Positions 46,602 through 55,058 of a stretch of DNA of 64,000 nt are shown one piece after another. The stretch's first letter is position 1, and each line of letters starts with the position of its first letter. The position numbers and the translations under genes were made by a program. The notes beneath the pieces were generated by a model, which was given only the letters and a program-made list of their open reading frames with translations, had not been told where the DNA came from and searched no databases. The stretch is from assembly GCF_029893585.1 (NCBI RefSeq), contig NZ_JARXYX010000010.1, forward strand, positions 124,001 through 188,000, given 5' to 3'. This stretch comes from Streptomyces sp. LBL. GTDB taxonomy: Bacteria > Actinomycetota > Actinomycetes > Streptomycetales > Streptomycetaceae.

Positions 46602-48143
46602 CTACTGCGTACCGCACTGCGAGACGACCTTCTGCTCTTCCTCCGAGAGACTGGGGCCGGGGCGGGGAGTGGGTGCGGTCGTGGACGGGGACGGGGAGGT
46701 CGGCTGCGAGCCTGACGGGTTGGGTGTCGGTGTGGCCTTGGACGTGAAGGAGGCCGGTGTGGTTCCCGTGGTGCCTCCGGCCTCGCCCTCGCCGGTCTTG
46801 GCGTTCTTCTCGCTCTGGGCCGCCTGCTGTTCGGCCTGCTTCTTGCACGCGGAGGCCTGTACCGACAGTTCGACGATTTTCTTCTGTGCGTTCTTCAGGT
46901 CGCCCTCGGCGATCGTGCCTTCGACGAGCTTCTGCTGGTACGGCGGCAGGTACTTGAGTTCGATCTCGGGGTGGTCCTTGGACACCTTCGAGAGCGACAC
47001 CCAGGCCAGGTCCTGGCTGATGCCCCGGTACAGGGCGACGTGTTCGCTGTTGGTGCCGACGTAGTACTGCGTCTGCGTCCAGCGGTAACCGCCGTAGAGG
47101 CCGCCGCCGATGACGGCGAGCGCGAGTACGCCGTAGAAGGATCTCTTGACCCACTTGCGGCCCTTGCGGGGTTTGACGAAGTCGTCGTCGCCGTAGTCGC
47201 CGAAGCTGCCCTCGGGGATGTAGCCGGTGGTGTCGGCGGAGCCGGGCGGGCCGAACTCTCCGCCGGAGCCGCCCTGTCCGGGCACCTGGCGGCCGAGTCC
47301 GGAGGCGCGGCCGGCCGGGGTCTGCATGAAGCCGTTGTCGGACAGGTGGTTCTGGTTCTCGGCGACCGCGCCGACCACGACCGGGGTGTCGGACAGCTGC
47401 CCGGCGAGGGTGTCCCCGGTGTCGAGGTCGAGGACGTCGGCGACGATGACGGTGATGTTGTCGGGGCCGCCGCCGCGCAGCGCGAGCTCGATGAGGCTCT
47501 GGACGGTCTCGTGGGGGCCCTGGTAGTTGGCGAGGGTGTCTTCCAGCGTCTGGTGGGAGACGACCCCTGACAGACCGTCGGAGCAGATCAGGTACCGGTC
47601 GCCGGCGCGGACCTCCCGGATGGAGAGGTCGGGCTCGACGTGGTCGCCGCTGCCCAGCGCGCGCATCAGCAGGGAGCGCTGCGGGTGGGTGGTGGCTTCC
47701 TCCTCGGTGATGCGGCCCTCGTCGACGAGTCGCTGCACCCAGGTGTGGTCCTGCGTGATCTGTGTGAGGGCGCCGTCGCGCAGCAGGTAGGCGCGGGAGT
47801 CGCCGACATGGACGAGGCCGAGCCGCTGGCCGGTCCACAGGAGGGCGGTGAGCGTGGTCCCCATGCCTTCGAGCTGCGGGTCGTCCTCGACCAACGAGCG
47901 CAGTTGGTCGTTGGCGCGCTGGACGGCGGTGCCGAGCGAGGTGAGAACGTCGGAGCCGGGCACGTCGTCGTCGAGCGCGACGATGGTGGAGATGGCCTCG
48001 GAGGAGGCGACCTCGCCGGCTGCCGCGCCGCCCATGCCGTCGGCGATGGCGAGCAGGCGGGGGCCGGCGTATCCGGAGTCCTCGTTGCCTTCCCGGATCA
48101 TGCCTTTGTGCGATCCGGCGGCGAAGCGCAGTGACAGACTCAT
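46602..48143 (-). CDS. pstP: PP2C-type serine/threonine phosphatase with C-terminal membrane segment
   Basis: 513 residues. The phosphatase domain (about 1-240) has metal-binding Asp residues in GNEDSG, ADGMGG, LICSDGLSG and GGPDNITV. A disordered linker and one helix (SFYGVLALAVIGGGLYGGY, about 335-353) precede an extracellular part rich in Lys, Gln and Thr/Pro. It dephosphorylates PknB and its substrates. The start is ATG 48143 (MSLSLRFAAGSHKG) with GAGG upstream; ATG 48173 would add 10 residues. It fits the known PknB-PstP antagonist pair. Confidence 0.95.
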   Translation of the reverse strand: MSLSLRFAAGSHKGMIREGNEDSGYAGPRLLAIADGMGGAAAGEVASSEAISTIVALDDDVPGSDVLTSLGTAVQRANDQLRSLVEDDPQLEGMGTTLTALLWTGQRLGLVHVGDSRAYLLRDGALTQITQDHTWVQRLVDEGRITEEEATTHPQRSLLMRALGSGDHVEPDLSIREVRAGDRYLICSDGLSGVVSHQTLEDTLANYQGPHETVQSLIELALRGGGPDNITVIVADVLDLDTGDTLAGQLSDTPVVVGAVAENQNHLSDNGFMQTPAGRASGLGRQVPGQGGSGGEFGPPGSADTTGYIPEGSFGDYGDDDFVKPRKGRKWVKRSFYGVLALAVIGGGLYGGYRWTQTQYYVGTNSEHVALYRGISQDLAWVSLSKVSKDHPEIELKYLPPYQQKLVEGTIAEGDLKNAQKKIVELSVQASACKKQAEQQAAQSEKNAKTGEGEAGGTTGTTPASFTSKATPTPNPSGSQPTSPSPSTTAPTPRPGPSLSEEEQKVVSQCGTQ

Positions 48144-48264
48144 GCGCACCTCGCCCGTCGGCTCCGGGTACATCCGCACGGTGCCCACCCTCCGGTCGGG
48201 AGCGCGCCGGGGCCCGGGGTGGGGGCCGCCACTGCGTGCTCGCTCCGCTCGCTCATTGTCGTAA

Positions 48265-48777
48265 CTACTTCCGCAGCTCGATGACGGTCTTGCCGATGCG
48301 GATGGGCGCGCCCGGCCCGATCGGTGTGGGGGTCGTCAGCCGCGTTCGGTCGAGGTACGTGCCGTTGGTTGAGCCGAGGTCCTCGACGATCCACTGGCCG
48401 TCGCGGTCCGGGTAGATCCTGGCATGACGGCTGGAGGCGTAGTCGTCGTCCAACACGATGGTGCTGTCGTGCGCCCGGCCCAGGCTGATGGTCTGGCCCT
48501 GGAGCGCGACGGTGGTGCCGGTGAGTGTGCCCTCGGTCACCACCAGCTTGGTGGGGGCGTTGCGGCGCTGGCGGCCGCCGGCGGCCTGCTGGCGCTGGGT
48601 GGGTGGCGCCGCCTGTCGGGCGGCCTGCTGCGGGCGTGCGCTCTCGCGCCGCGAACCGCGCTGGGTGACGCGCGTTCCGAACAGGTCGCTGCGGATGACC
48701 TGCACGGCCACGATCACGAACAGCCACAGAACGGCCAGAAAACCTAGCCGCATGACCGTGAGGGTCAGCTCTGACAT
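48265..48777 (-). CDS. fhaB: FHA-domain membrane protein FhaB (FipA-type)
   Basis: 170 residues. An N-terminal helix (LTVMRLGFLAVLWLFVIVAV), a basic Gln/Arg-rich stretch, and an FHA phosphothreonine-binding domain (about 92-165) with SLGRAHDSTIVLDDDYASSRHA and DLGSTNGTYL. It docks phosphorylated kinases or partners at the membrane. The gene lies 10 bp downstream of fhaA. Confidence 0.94.
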   Translation of the reverse strand: MSELTLTVMRLGFLAVLWLFVIVAVQVIRSDLFGTRVTQRGSRRESARPQQAARQAAPPTQRQQAAGGRQRRNAPTKLVVTEGTLTGTTVALQGQTISLGRAHDSTIVLDDDYASSRHARIYPDRDGQWIVEDLGSTNGTYLDRTRLTTPTPIGPGAPIRIGKTVIELRK

Positions 48778-48787
48778 TGCCCCCGCT

Positions 48788-49657
48788 TCACCCTTCGGCT
48801 TGCCTATAGATAACGGTGGTGCTGCCCACGACGATTCGCGAGCCGTCGCGGAGCGTAGCGCGGGTGGTGTGCTGTCCGTCCACCACGATGCCGTTGGTGG
48901 AGCCTAGATCCTGGACCGTCGTGGGTGTTCCGGGCCGGATCTCGCAGTGCCGGCGGGAGACGCCGGGGTCGTCGATCCGCACGTCGGCCTCGGTGCTGCG
49001 GCCCAGTACGAGTGTCCCGCGGGAGATCTGATGGCGGGTGCCGTTGATCTCGATCCAGTGGCGTGTACGACCGCCGGCCGCGGTCGGTGGTGCGGTCGGG
49101 GGCCGCTGTCCGCCCGCGGGCTGCGGGTAGCCGTAACCGCCGCCGGGCGGCGGCGCGGCCGGCATCGGCGGGGCACCCGCGGGCGCGGCGGCCGGCGGAT
49201 AGCCGTAGCCGCCGGGGGCGGGCCGGCCCGCTGCCGGGGGCGCTGGGGCCGCCGGGGCGCTGCCGGGGCCCTGCTGGCTGGTGGAGGAGGCGAGCGTACG
49301 GCTTCGCACCCGGTACAGACCGGTGTCGAGGTCGTCCGCCTTCTCCAGATGGACCTTGATGGGGCCCATGAAGGTGTAGCGCTGCTGCTTGGCGTAGTCG
49401 CGCACCATGCTGGCCAGCTCGTCGCCGAGCTGCCCGGAGTAGGGGCTGAGCCGCTCGAAGTCCGGCGTGCTCAGCTCCACGATGAAGTCATTGGGTACGA
49501 CCGTCCGGTCGCGGTTCCAGATGGTCGCGTTGTTGTCGCACTCGCGCTGGAGCGCGCCGGCGATCTCCACGGGCTGGACCTCGGACTTGAACACCTTGGC
49601 GAAGGTGCCGTTGACCAGACCTTCGAGACGCTGCTCGAACTTCTTCAGGACTCCCAT
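48788..49657 (-). CDS. fhaA: FHA-domain protein FhaA with N-terminal DUF3662 domain
   Basis: 289 residues. The DUF3662 domain (about 1-115) starts MGVLKKFEQRLEGLVNGTFA. A Pro/Gly/Ala/Tyr-rich linker (GYGYPPAAA and like) is followed by the FHA domain (about 205-285) with LGRSTEADVRIDDPGVSRRHCE and DLGSTNGIVV. In mycobacteria the FhaA homologue binds the phosphorylated MviN pseudokinase, so it is the expected partner of the pseudokinase at 277-1998. It is the first gene of the minus-strand operon. Confidence 0.94.
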   Translation of the reverse strand: MGVLKKFEQRLEGLVNGTFAKVFKSEVQPVEIAGALQRECDNNATIWNRDRTVVPNDFIVELSTPDFERLSPYSGQLGDELASMVRDYAKQQRYTFMGPIKVHLEKADDLDTGLYRVRSRTLASSTSQQGPGSAPAAPAPPAAGRPAPGGYGYPPAAAPAGAPPMPAAPPPGGGYGYPQPAGGQRPPTAPPTAAGGRTRHWIEINGTRHQISRGTLVLGRSTEADVRIDDPGVSRRHCEIRPGTPTTVQDLGSTNGIVVDGQHTTRATLRDGSRIVVGSTTVIYRQAEG

Positions 49658-49737
49658 GGGGCACCTCCTCCGTAGCTGCTGCCGTCCTGTGTCCCGCTGA
49701 GCGGGGGTTTTCCTGCTCGGTACCGCGTCCGGTGCAG

Positions 49738-49830
49738 CTGCTCGTGCTGCTGCCCGTGCCGCTGATACCGATGATGCCGTTCGTATCGCTCGTGCTGCCT
49801 GTACCGCTCGATCTGCTCGTACTGCTTACT
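49738..49830. repeat. Degenerate CTGCTCGTGCTGCTGCC-type repeats
   Basis: Repeating elements (GCTGCTCGTGCTGCTGCCC, CCGCTGATACCGATGATG, CTCGTGCTGCCTGTACCG) with codon-like period. One minus-strand frame through them would give a Tyr/Arg/Gln/His-rich peptide, but that frame overlaps fhaA and is not supported. Confidence 0.4.
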
Positions 49831-50145
49831 GATCGTATCCACGCGCCGGTGAATCGGCTGGTTCCCCCTGTCGGCCCGGTCGACGGGTGTCGACGCCTGT
49901 CGAAGTTCCCTGTGGAGCTGCTCTTCGAACTCTTCTCGGACGTCGTCCTGTCAAGGATCGTAGAGGTGGCCGCAGACCAGTGTCCCGCACCGGGCTGTGG
50001 ACCCGGACCGGCTCCTGGGGAGACGGGCGGGACCGGTACGAGGTTGGTACGTGAGCAGACCCCCGTTGATACGTAGCGGAACGCTCACCCTGTTCGGCCG
50101 GCGGACGGGAGTGTGCTGGTCGGCGGCTGCCCGGCCATAAGGGAT

Positions 50146-50175
50146 GTGAACCCACCCCGTCCACCGTGCTAATGT
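50146..50175 (+). promoter_or_regulatory. Probable promoter of tRNA-Leu
   Basis: TAATGT (50170-50175) as -10 with GTGAAC (50146-50151) 18 nt upstream as an imperfect -35, about 58 bp before the tRNA. Confidence 0.4.
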
Positions 50176-50232
50176 TTTGCGTGTCGGAAGGCGCCGGTCC
50201 CGCAAGGGAAACAGCCCGAAGACACACCCAAT

Positions 50233-50316
50233 GCGCGGGTGGCGGAATAGGCAGACGCGCTGGATTCAGGTTCCAGTGCCCGCAAGGGCGTGGGGGTTCA
50301 ACTCCCCCCTCGCGCA
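50233..50316 (+). tRNA. tRNA-Leu (anticodon CAG)
   Basis: 84-nt class II tRNA. Acceptor GCGCGGG pairs with CTCGCGC (one wobble), anticodon stem CTGGA/TCCAG with loop TTCAGGT (anticodon CAG), variable arm TGCCCGCAAGGGCGT, T-arm GGGGGTTCAACTCCCCC. Discriminator A; CCA not encoded. Confidence 0.97.
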
Positions 50317-50324
50317 CATCGTCG

Positions 50325-50363
50325 GAACGGGCGGCATCGTAAACACGATGCCGCCCGTTCTGC
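50325..50363 (+). terminator. Terminator after tRNA-Leu
   Basis: 16-bp perfect stem GAACGGGCGGCATCGT / ACGATGCCGCCCGTTC with loop AAAC. No gene is found between it and the azoreductase end at 50675. Confidence 0.8.
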
Positions 50364-50470
50364 TATGTCCACGCGCGTGTTCTGTGAGGAACGTCTCATG
50401 GTACGAAAGCCCGCAGATGTCCGCTGTTTCCATAAATGCGGAGTTTCAGCGCTTACGAGGGCTGAGTCCT

Positions 50471-50542
50471 GCCGGGGCAGCGGGGTCTGCCGGGGCAGCG
50501 GGGCCTGCCGGGGCAGCGGGGCCTGCCGGGGCTGCGGGGTCT
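50471..50542. repeat. 18-bp tandem repeat, four copies
   Basis: Units of GCCGGGGCAGCGGGGTCT and near variants at 50471, 50489, 50507 and 50525, in non-coding DNA between tRNA-Leu and the azoreductase gene (50364-50674). The minus-strand reading would give Ala/Gly/Pro repeats, but no gene is supported. Confidence 0.9.
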
Positions 50543-50674
50543 GCGGGCTTTCGTGTGTGGGTCGACGTCGAGGTCGAGTCTGAGGTCGAGTTCGACGCCG
50601 ACGTTCGCCGGGTCGTCTCTGTGTGTGGCGACGGGGAGGCGGCGCGGCGGCGGGTGGCTGTCGCTCGGGGAGCG

Positions 50675-51328
50675 TTACGCGGCGAAGCGTTCCGCGAATT
50701 CCTTGGCCTTGACGGTCGCGTCCTGGAGGGCGCGGTCACGGGAGGCCTCGAAGAGCGGGACGAGTTCGGACATCGCCGGGTTCTGCGGGGCCATCGTGAG
50801 CTCCGGGACGATGAAGTGGACGTCCAGGGCGAGGGTGTCGGTGAGGGTCGCCGTCAAATAGTTCTGTACGTACTCGTAGCCCTCGCGTGGGGTGCCCGGC
50901 GCGTAGGAGCCGCCGCGGCTGGCGACGATGGTGACCGGGGTGCCCTTGACCTTCGAGTCCTCGCTCATGGCGGTGCGGCCGATGAGGATCACGTTGTCCA
51001 GCCAGGCCTTGAGGGTGGACGGGATCGAGAAGTTGTACATCGGGGCGCCGATCAGCACCGCGTCCGCCTGCTCCAGCTCCTCGATCAGCCGGACGCGCTC
51101 GGCGAACGCGGAGGCCTGCCCCGGGGTGTGGGTGGCGGGCTCGGCGAAGCCGGCGGTGTGGGCGTCGGCAGTGATGTGCGGAACGGGGTTCGTGGCGAGG
51201 TCGCGGTAGATCACCGTGCCCTCGGGATGCTGCTCCTCCCAGGTTCGGCGGAAGGCGTCCGTGACGGCACGGGACGCGGAGGCGCCGGCGGGAAACACGG
51301 AGGAGTCGATGTGCAGCAGCGTCGCCAT
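50675..51328 (-). CDS. azoR: FMN-dependent NADH-azoreductase (AzoR family)
   Basis: 217 residues, a flavodoxin-fold NAD(P)H:quinone/azo oxidoreductase. It starts MATLLHIDSSVFPAGASASR. The FMN-binding core has GAPMYNFSIPSTLKAWLDNV, with the family's PMYNFxIPxxLKxWxD signature, and SRGGSYAPGTPREG. It reduces quinones and azo compounds by a two-electron mechanism, protecting against electrophiles. It is divergent from an HxlR regulator, the usual arrangement for electrophile-inducible quinone reductases. Confidence 0.94.
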   Translation of the reverse strand: MATLLHIDSSVFPAGASASRAVTDAFRRTWEEQHPEGTVIYRDLATNPVPHITADAHTAGFAEPATHTPGQASAFAERVRLIEELEQADAVLIGAPMYNFSIPSTLKAWLDNVILIGRTAMSEDSKVKGTPVTIVASRGGSYAPGTPREGYEYVQNYLTATLTDTLALDVHFIVPELTMAPQNPAMSELVPLFEASRDRALQDATVKAKEFAERFAA

Positions 51329-51441
51329 GGAGGTCTCCAGAGGAGTGGTGGACGGGCGGGTCGGCGTGGATCGACGGGTTCATCGGCGGGCGGGCCGATG
51401 GGTGGGCCGATGGGTGGGCCGACCGCGGGGCCGTCGCAAGG

Positions 51442-51469
51442 GACTATTAATTCGTACTCGACTATTGAT
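51442..51469. promoter_or_regulatory. Probable operator for the HxlR regulator
   Basis: Two near-identical 10-mers GACTATTAAT (51442-51451) and GACTATTGAT (51460-51469), 18 bp apart start to start, in the AT-rich part of the divergent azoR-hxlR spacer. HxlR/YodB regulators control the gene beside them. Confidence 0.5.
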
Positions 51470-51525
51470 AACACAGTCACTTACTTTTTTTCATCCAGTG
51501 CAGGGGAGGGCAGTACCCTGAGGGC

Positions 51526-51888
51526 ATGACGGTCGAGCAGAGGCACGACCCGGCGGCGTGCAAGCAGGTCGACGGGGGTATCACGAGTGTCTTCCAGATG
51601 CTCGGAAAGCGGTGGACCGGCCCGATCGTGTCCGTCCTGATCAACGGGCCCGCGTACTTCGTCGACCTGCGTCGGGCCGTTCCCGGCATCAGCGAGCGCA
51701 TGCTCTCCGACCGGCTCACCGAACTCGGCGCCGCACGGATGGTCGTACGTGAGGTCGACGAGGGCCCGCCGCTGCGGGTGTCGTACCGGCTCACGGAGGC
51801 GGGGTCGGCGCTCGAACCCGCGCTGAAGCTGCTCGCGGAGTGGGCGAAGGAGTATCTGCCGGAGGGCAAGCGGCCGACGGGGTGCTGA
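51526..51888 (+). CDS. HxlR family transcriptional regulator (redox/quinone-sensing type)
   Basis: 120 residues, a compact winged helix with signature MLGKRWTGPIVSVL and FVDLRRAVPGISERMLSDRLTEL. A single N-terminal Cys (residue 12, in AACKQVDGG) and a C-terminal Cys (last residue) fit the thiol-sensing HypR/YodB/QorR type, in which the N-terminal Cys is oxidised or modified. It should repress azoR and perhaps itself until quinones or diamide modify it. ATG 51526 is preceded by CCCTGAGGGC. Confidence 0.9.
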   Translation: MTVEQRHDPAACKQVDGGITSVFQMLGKRWTGPIVSVLINGPAYFVDLRRAVPGISERMLSDRLTELGAARMVVREVDEGPPLRVSYRLTEAGSALEPALKLLAEWAKEYLPEGKRPTGC

Positions 51889-52210
51889 ACCGGTGGAGGT
51901 TCGGCGGGGTGTTGAGCTCGTGCAGGTGGGGCCCCGGGGTTTTCCACAGGTGTGGGGTTGTCCACAGGGTGTGACGCGTTTTGGCGACCGGCTGTACGGT
52001 CGGCACGAGTTGATGTTCGTGCGGGCGCGAATGTGAGCGCGATCTCGGGTTCTTATCTCGGTTCGGGTTCTCATCCGGTTCGGGTTCTGGTGCGGACTCC
52101 GGTCCGGGTTCGAGTGCCTGGTCCGCACACAGGGTTGTTGTGCAGGGTTGTTGTGCAAGTTCGTTGTGCAAGTTCGTTGAGCAGGTTCGTGTGCGGGGGA
52201 GGCGGTCGGT
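51889..52210. other. Intergenic region with DnaA boxes and short repeats
   Basis: 322 bp, no gene. It has TTTTCCACA (51940-51948) and the perfect DnaA box TTGTCCACA (51958-51966), 18 bp apart start to start. It also has TTCGGGTTCT-type repeats (52050-52110) and 12-13-bp units like GGTTGTTGTGCA (52132-52195). DnaA-box function is possible; the rest looks like slippage-made repeats. Confidence 0.55.
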
Positions 52211-53656
52211 ATGACCGAGGTCGGTGTGGAGACGGCGAATGCGGTCCCGGCCCAGAAGGCGGTGGCGAGCGCCCGTCGGTTGCCCCCGGTGCGAGGCTTC
52301 GCCGGGCGGTCGACCGAGGGGACGCCCAAGGCGGAGGGCAAGGCGCTGCGGCGCCGGGTCCCGCGCGCCGCGCACGCGACTCTGGACCTGGACGGCGCCC
52401 GGCCCGACGCGGTGAGCGCGGTCGAGGAGTCCGGTCGCGGCCGGATCCCCGAGCTCACACCGATACGGGTCGGCCGGATGGCGGCCACACCCTTCGCCTT
52501 CCTGCGTGGTACGGCGGGCCTCATGGCATACGACCTGGCTCGCACCCCCATGACGGGGATCCGCGCCCAGATCTGCGGCGACGCCCACGCGGCCAACTTC
52601 GGCCTGTACGGCGACGCGCGCGGCGGCCTGGTCATCGATCTGAACGACTTCGACGAGACGGTCCACGGCCCCTGGGAGTGGGACCTCAAGCGGCTCGCCG
52701 CCTCGCTCGTACTGGCCGGCCGCCAGGCGGGCGCCGATGAGGACACCTGTCGCAAGGCGGCGCACGGAGCGGCGGGTTCCTACCGGCGCACCATGCGGCT
52801 GCTGGCCAGACTCCCGGTGCTGGACGCGTGGAACGCCATCGCGGACGAGGAACTCGTCTCCCACACCGACGCCCATGACCTGCTGGGCACACTGGAGCGG
52901 GTCTCCGAGAAGGCGCGGGCCAACACCAGTGGGCGGTTTGCCGCGAAGTCGACTGAGCCGACCGAGGACGGCGGGCGCCGCTTCGTCGACGCCCCGCCGG
53001 TGCTGCGGGGCGTCCCGGACACGGAGGCCGCGGCGGTGGCCGCGTCCCTGGAGGAGTACGTCGGCACGCTTTCCGAGGACCGCCTCCCCCTGCTGGCCCG
53101 GCATGCGGTGCACGACGTAGCCTTCCGCGTCGTCGGTACGGGCAGCGTCGGTACCCGGTCGTACGTCGTGCTGCTCCTGGACCACCGGGGCGAGCCCCTC
53201 GTCCTCCAGGTCAAGGAGGCCCGGCCCTCTGCGCTGGTGCCGCATCTGGTGACCGCGGGCTTCGAGGTGCCCTCCGTCGACCACGAAGGGCGCCGGGTGG
53301 TCCACGGCCAGAAGCGCATGCAGGTGGTCAGCGACATCCTGCTGGGCTGGACGACCGTCGACGGACTGCCTTTCCAGGTACGGCAGTTCCGCAACCGCAA
53401 GGGCAGCGTGGACCCCGCGGCCCTTGCGGCCGATCAGATCGACGACTACGGCCGTATGACCGGCGCCCTCCTGGCCCGCGCCCACGCCCACAGTGCCGAT
53501 CCGCGCCTGGTGGCCGGCTACTGCGGCAAGAACGAGGAACTGGACGAGGCGATCGCCACGTTCGCCGTCTCCTACGCCGACCGGACCGAGGCGGACCACA
53601 CGGACCTGGTGGCGGCGGTGCGTGCGGGGAGGATCGCGGCGGAGGAAGGGGTCTAG
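52211..53656 (+). CDS. DUF2252 family protein (kinase-like fold)
   Basis: 481 residues. The DUF2252 family has a protein-kinase-like fold with unknown substrate. The visible core is ICGDAHAANFGLYGD (catalytic-loop-like DAHxxN), IDLNDFDETVHGPWEWDLKR (metal-binding-like DFD) and, later, VGTRSYVVLLL and QVKEARPS. No signal peptide or membrane helix. ATG 52211 starts MTEVGVETANAV. It stands alone between two non-coding stretches and is common in Streptomyces. Confidence 0.88.
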   Translation: MTEVGVETANAVPAQKAVASARRLPPVRGFAGRSTEGTPKAEGKALRRRVPRAAHATLDLDGARPDAVSAVEESGRGRIPELTPIRVGRMAATPFAFLRGTAGLMAYDLARTPMTGIRAQICGDAHAANFGLYGDARGGLVIDLNDFDETVHGPWEWDLKRLAASLVLAGRQAGADEDTCRKAAHGAAGSYRRTMRLLARLPVLDAWNAIADEELVSHTDAHDLLGTLERVSEKARANTSGRFAAKSTEPTEDGGRRFVDAPPVLRGVPDTEAAAVAASLEEYVGTLSEDRLPLLARHAVHDVAFRVVGTGSVGTRSYVVLLLDHRGEPLVLQVKEARPSALVPHLVTAGFEVPSVDHEGRRVVHGQKRMQVVSDILLGWTTVDGLPFQVRQFRNRKGSVDPAALAADQIDDYGRMTGALLARAHAHSADPRLVAGYCGKNEELDEAIATFAVSYADRTEADHTDLVAAVRAGRIAAEEGV

Positions 53657-53917
53657 CGCGGTCTACGGGGAGAAGAGGGCCAAGGGGGGCCTAGGGAAGG
53701 GCCCAGAGGAGTGTGAAGCCGGTACTCGGGCCGGTGCCCGGGGTGGGGGTGGCGGGTTCCCGTACAGCCGGGCTGCGGGTCTGGGTCCGGGTCCGGGTCC
53801 GGGTCCCTGGACGGTAGGCGGGTCAATGGGTCTGTGTGCTGGGAGTTTCCCGTGCGTGTGCGGCGCAGGGGACGGTGTGCAGGGAGCGCGCCGCCGGACG
53901 TGGCCTAGGCTGGTCAG
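53657..53917. other. Intergenic region with GGGTCC repeats
   Basis: 261 bp. Includes about four GGGTCC units in a row near 53785-53810. No gene is supported; the J-domain gene's promoter should lie in the right half. Confidence 0.5.
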
Positions 53918-54760
53918 GTGACAACCCCGGAAGCTGAGCAGGGCGGTGTCGCCGGTGAGGACCGGTCGACGCCGGAAGGCGGTGCGCCCCGGCCCGAGGA
54001 ACGGCTGGAGCGTGCCGTACGTGCCGCCGAGCAGGCGCTGATCGAGTACGAGATCGCGGTCGAGACCTTCCGTATCGAGGTCGAGAACTTCTCCCGGCTG
54101 CATCACCAGAAGCTCGGCCCGATGTACACCCGGCTCGACGAGCTGGACGCGCAGATCGCCGAGGCCAGGGCCGCCCGCACCGGCGACCCCGAGGACCTGC
54201 GCAGAGCCGACGAGGCGCGGGCTCGGGTCATGCCGATGCCCGGTGTCGAGGAGCTGTTCAACGGCTGGATGGACGGCCAGGGGCTGTTCCCGGAGGCCGA
54301 GGCGATTCTCGCCGATCAGCCGGTGCGGCCCCCGCAGCGGGTGCGCCCCAGCGACGAGGCCCGCAAGCTCTACCGCGAGTTGGCTCGTAAGGCCCATCCC
54401 GACCTGGCCCAGGTCGAGACCGAGAGGGCCCGGCGTGAGGAGTTCATCACCCGGGTCAACGCCGCCTACGCCCGTGGCGACGAGACCCTGTTGCGGGAGC
54501 TGGCCGCGGAGTGGGCCGCCGGCCCGAAACCTGCGGAGCAGGGTCCGACGCCCACCGAGGAGCTGTACGCCCGCCTCGAATGGCTCGCCCAGCGCAAGGA
54601 ACTGCTCGCTGTGGTCGCACGGGAGCTGGAGGAGGGCGCGATCGGCGCGATGCTCCGGATGGCCCCGGGCGACCCCGACCACCTCCTCGACGAGATCGCC
54701 GAGAAGCTGCTGGCGGACGTCGCGGCGCGCGAGGCGGAACTGGCGGAGCTGCAGGGGTAG
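53918..54760 (+). CDS. J-domain-containing protein
   Basis: 280 residues. The centre (about 145-185) holds a short J-like domain: RKLYRELARKAHPDLAQVE has the invariant HPD tripeptide used to stimulate Hsp70 ATPase. Helical, Glu/Arg-rich segments lie before it (EYEIAVETFRIEVENFSRL) and after it (ELAELQG end), probably a coiled coil. It lacks the G/F and zinc-finger regions of DnaJ, so it is a specialised co-chaperone. GTG 53918 starts MTTPEAEQGG. No Hsp70 gene is adjacent. Confidence 0.85.
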   Translation: MTTPEAEQGGVAGEDRSTPEGGAPRPEERLERAVRAAEQALIEYEIAVETFRIEVENFSRLHHQKLGPMYTRLDELDAQIAEARAARTGDPEDLRRADEARARVMPMPGVEELFNGWMDGQGLFPEAEAILADQPVRPPQRVRPSDEARKLYRELARKAHPDLAQVETERARREEFITRVNAAYARGDETLLRELAAEWAAGPKPAEQGPTPTEELYARLEWLAQRKELLAVVARELEEGAIGAMLRMAPGDPDHLLDEIAEKLLADVAAREAELAELQG

Positions 54761-55058
54761 TTGGCCGGGGGCCGAGGGTCGGGAGCTGGGGTCTGGGTAC
54801 TGGGGACGCGATGAAGTCCGGGGAGTCCGGGAAGGGCAGGGTGTGCTGGCCGGAGCCCCCGCAGCTGGAATCCGGTAATCCAATAATCCGGTAGTCGCAG
54901 CCCGCAAGCCCGGCCCGCAAGCCCGCGGCCAGAGCCCGGAAGCTCGCAGCGTGGAAGTCGCGCCGCGTCCCCGGGGTCGGTGGTGAAGTCGGTGGTCGGT
55001 GGCCGTCGCACCGCGGGTGGCTCATTCGGTGGGTTTCGTGTCGGGTAGCGTCGGGGGC
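54761..55058. other. Intergenic region before the rhodanese gene
   Basis: 298 bp. Contains short direct repeats (CGGTAATCCAATAATCCGGTA; GCCCGCAAGCCCG twice). No gene, promoter or hairpin could be fixed. Confidence 0.5.

Larger units (their letters stand above)
49658..50232. other. fhaA promoter region and tRNA-Leu upstream region
   Basis: 575 bp. Holds the fhaA promoter (not pinned down), the degenerate C/T/G repeats at 49738-49830 and the tRNA-Leu promoter. The minus-strand frame through the repeats is not convincing as a gene. Nothing else is seen. Confidence 0.4.

Noticed and set aside
49645..49842. 65-codon minus-strand frame giving a Tyr/His/Arg/Gln-rich peptide upstream of fhaA
   Set aside because: The amino-acid pattern comes from degenerate CTGCTCGTG-type DNA repeats, and the frame overlaps the fhaA start.
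50446..50739. 97-codon minus-strand frame through the 18-bp repeats
   Set aside because: Arg/Ser/Thr/Pro/Ala low complexity, overlaps the azoR 3' end, no ribosome site.
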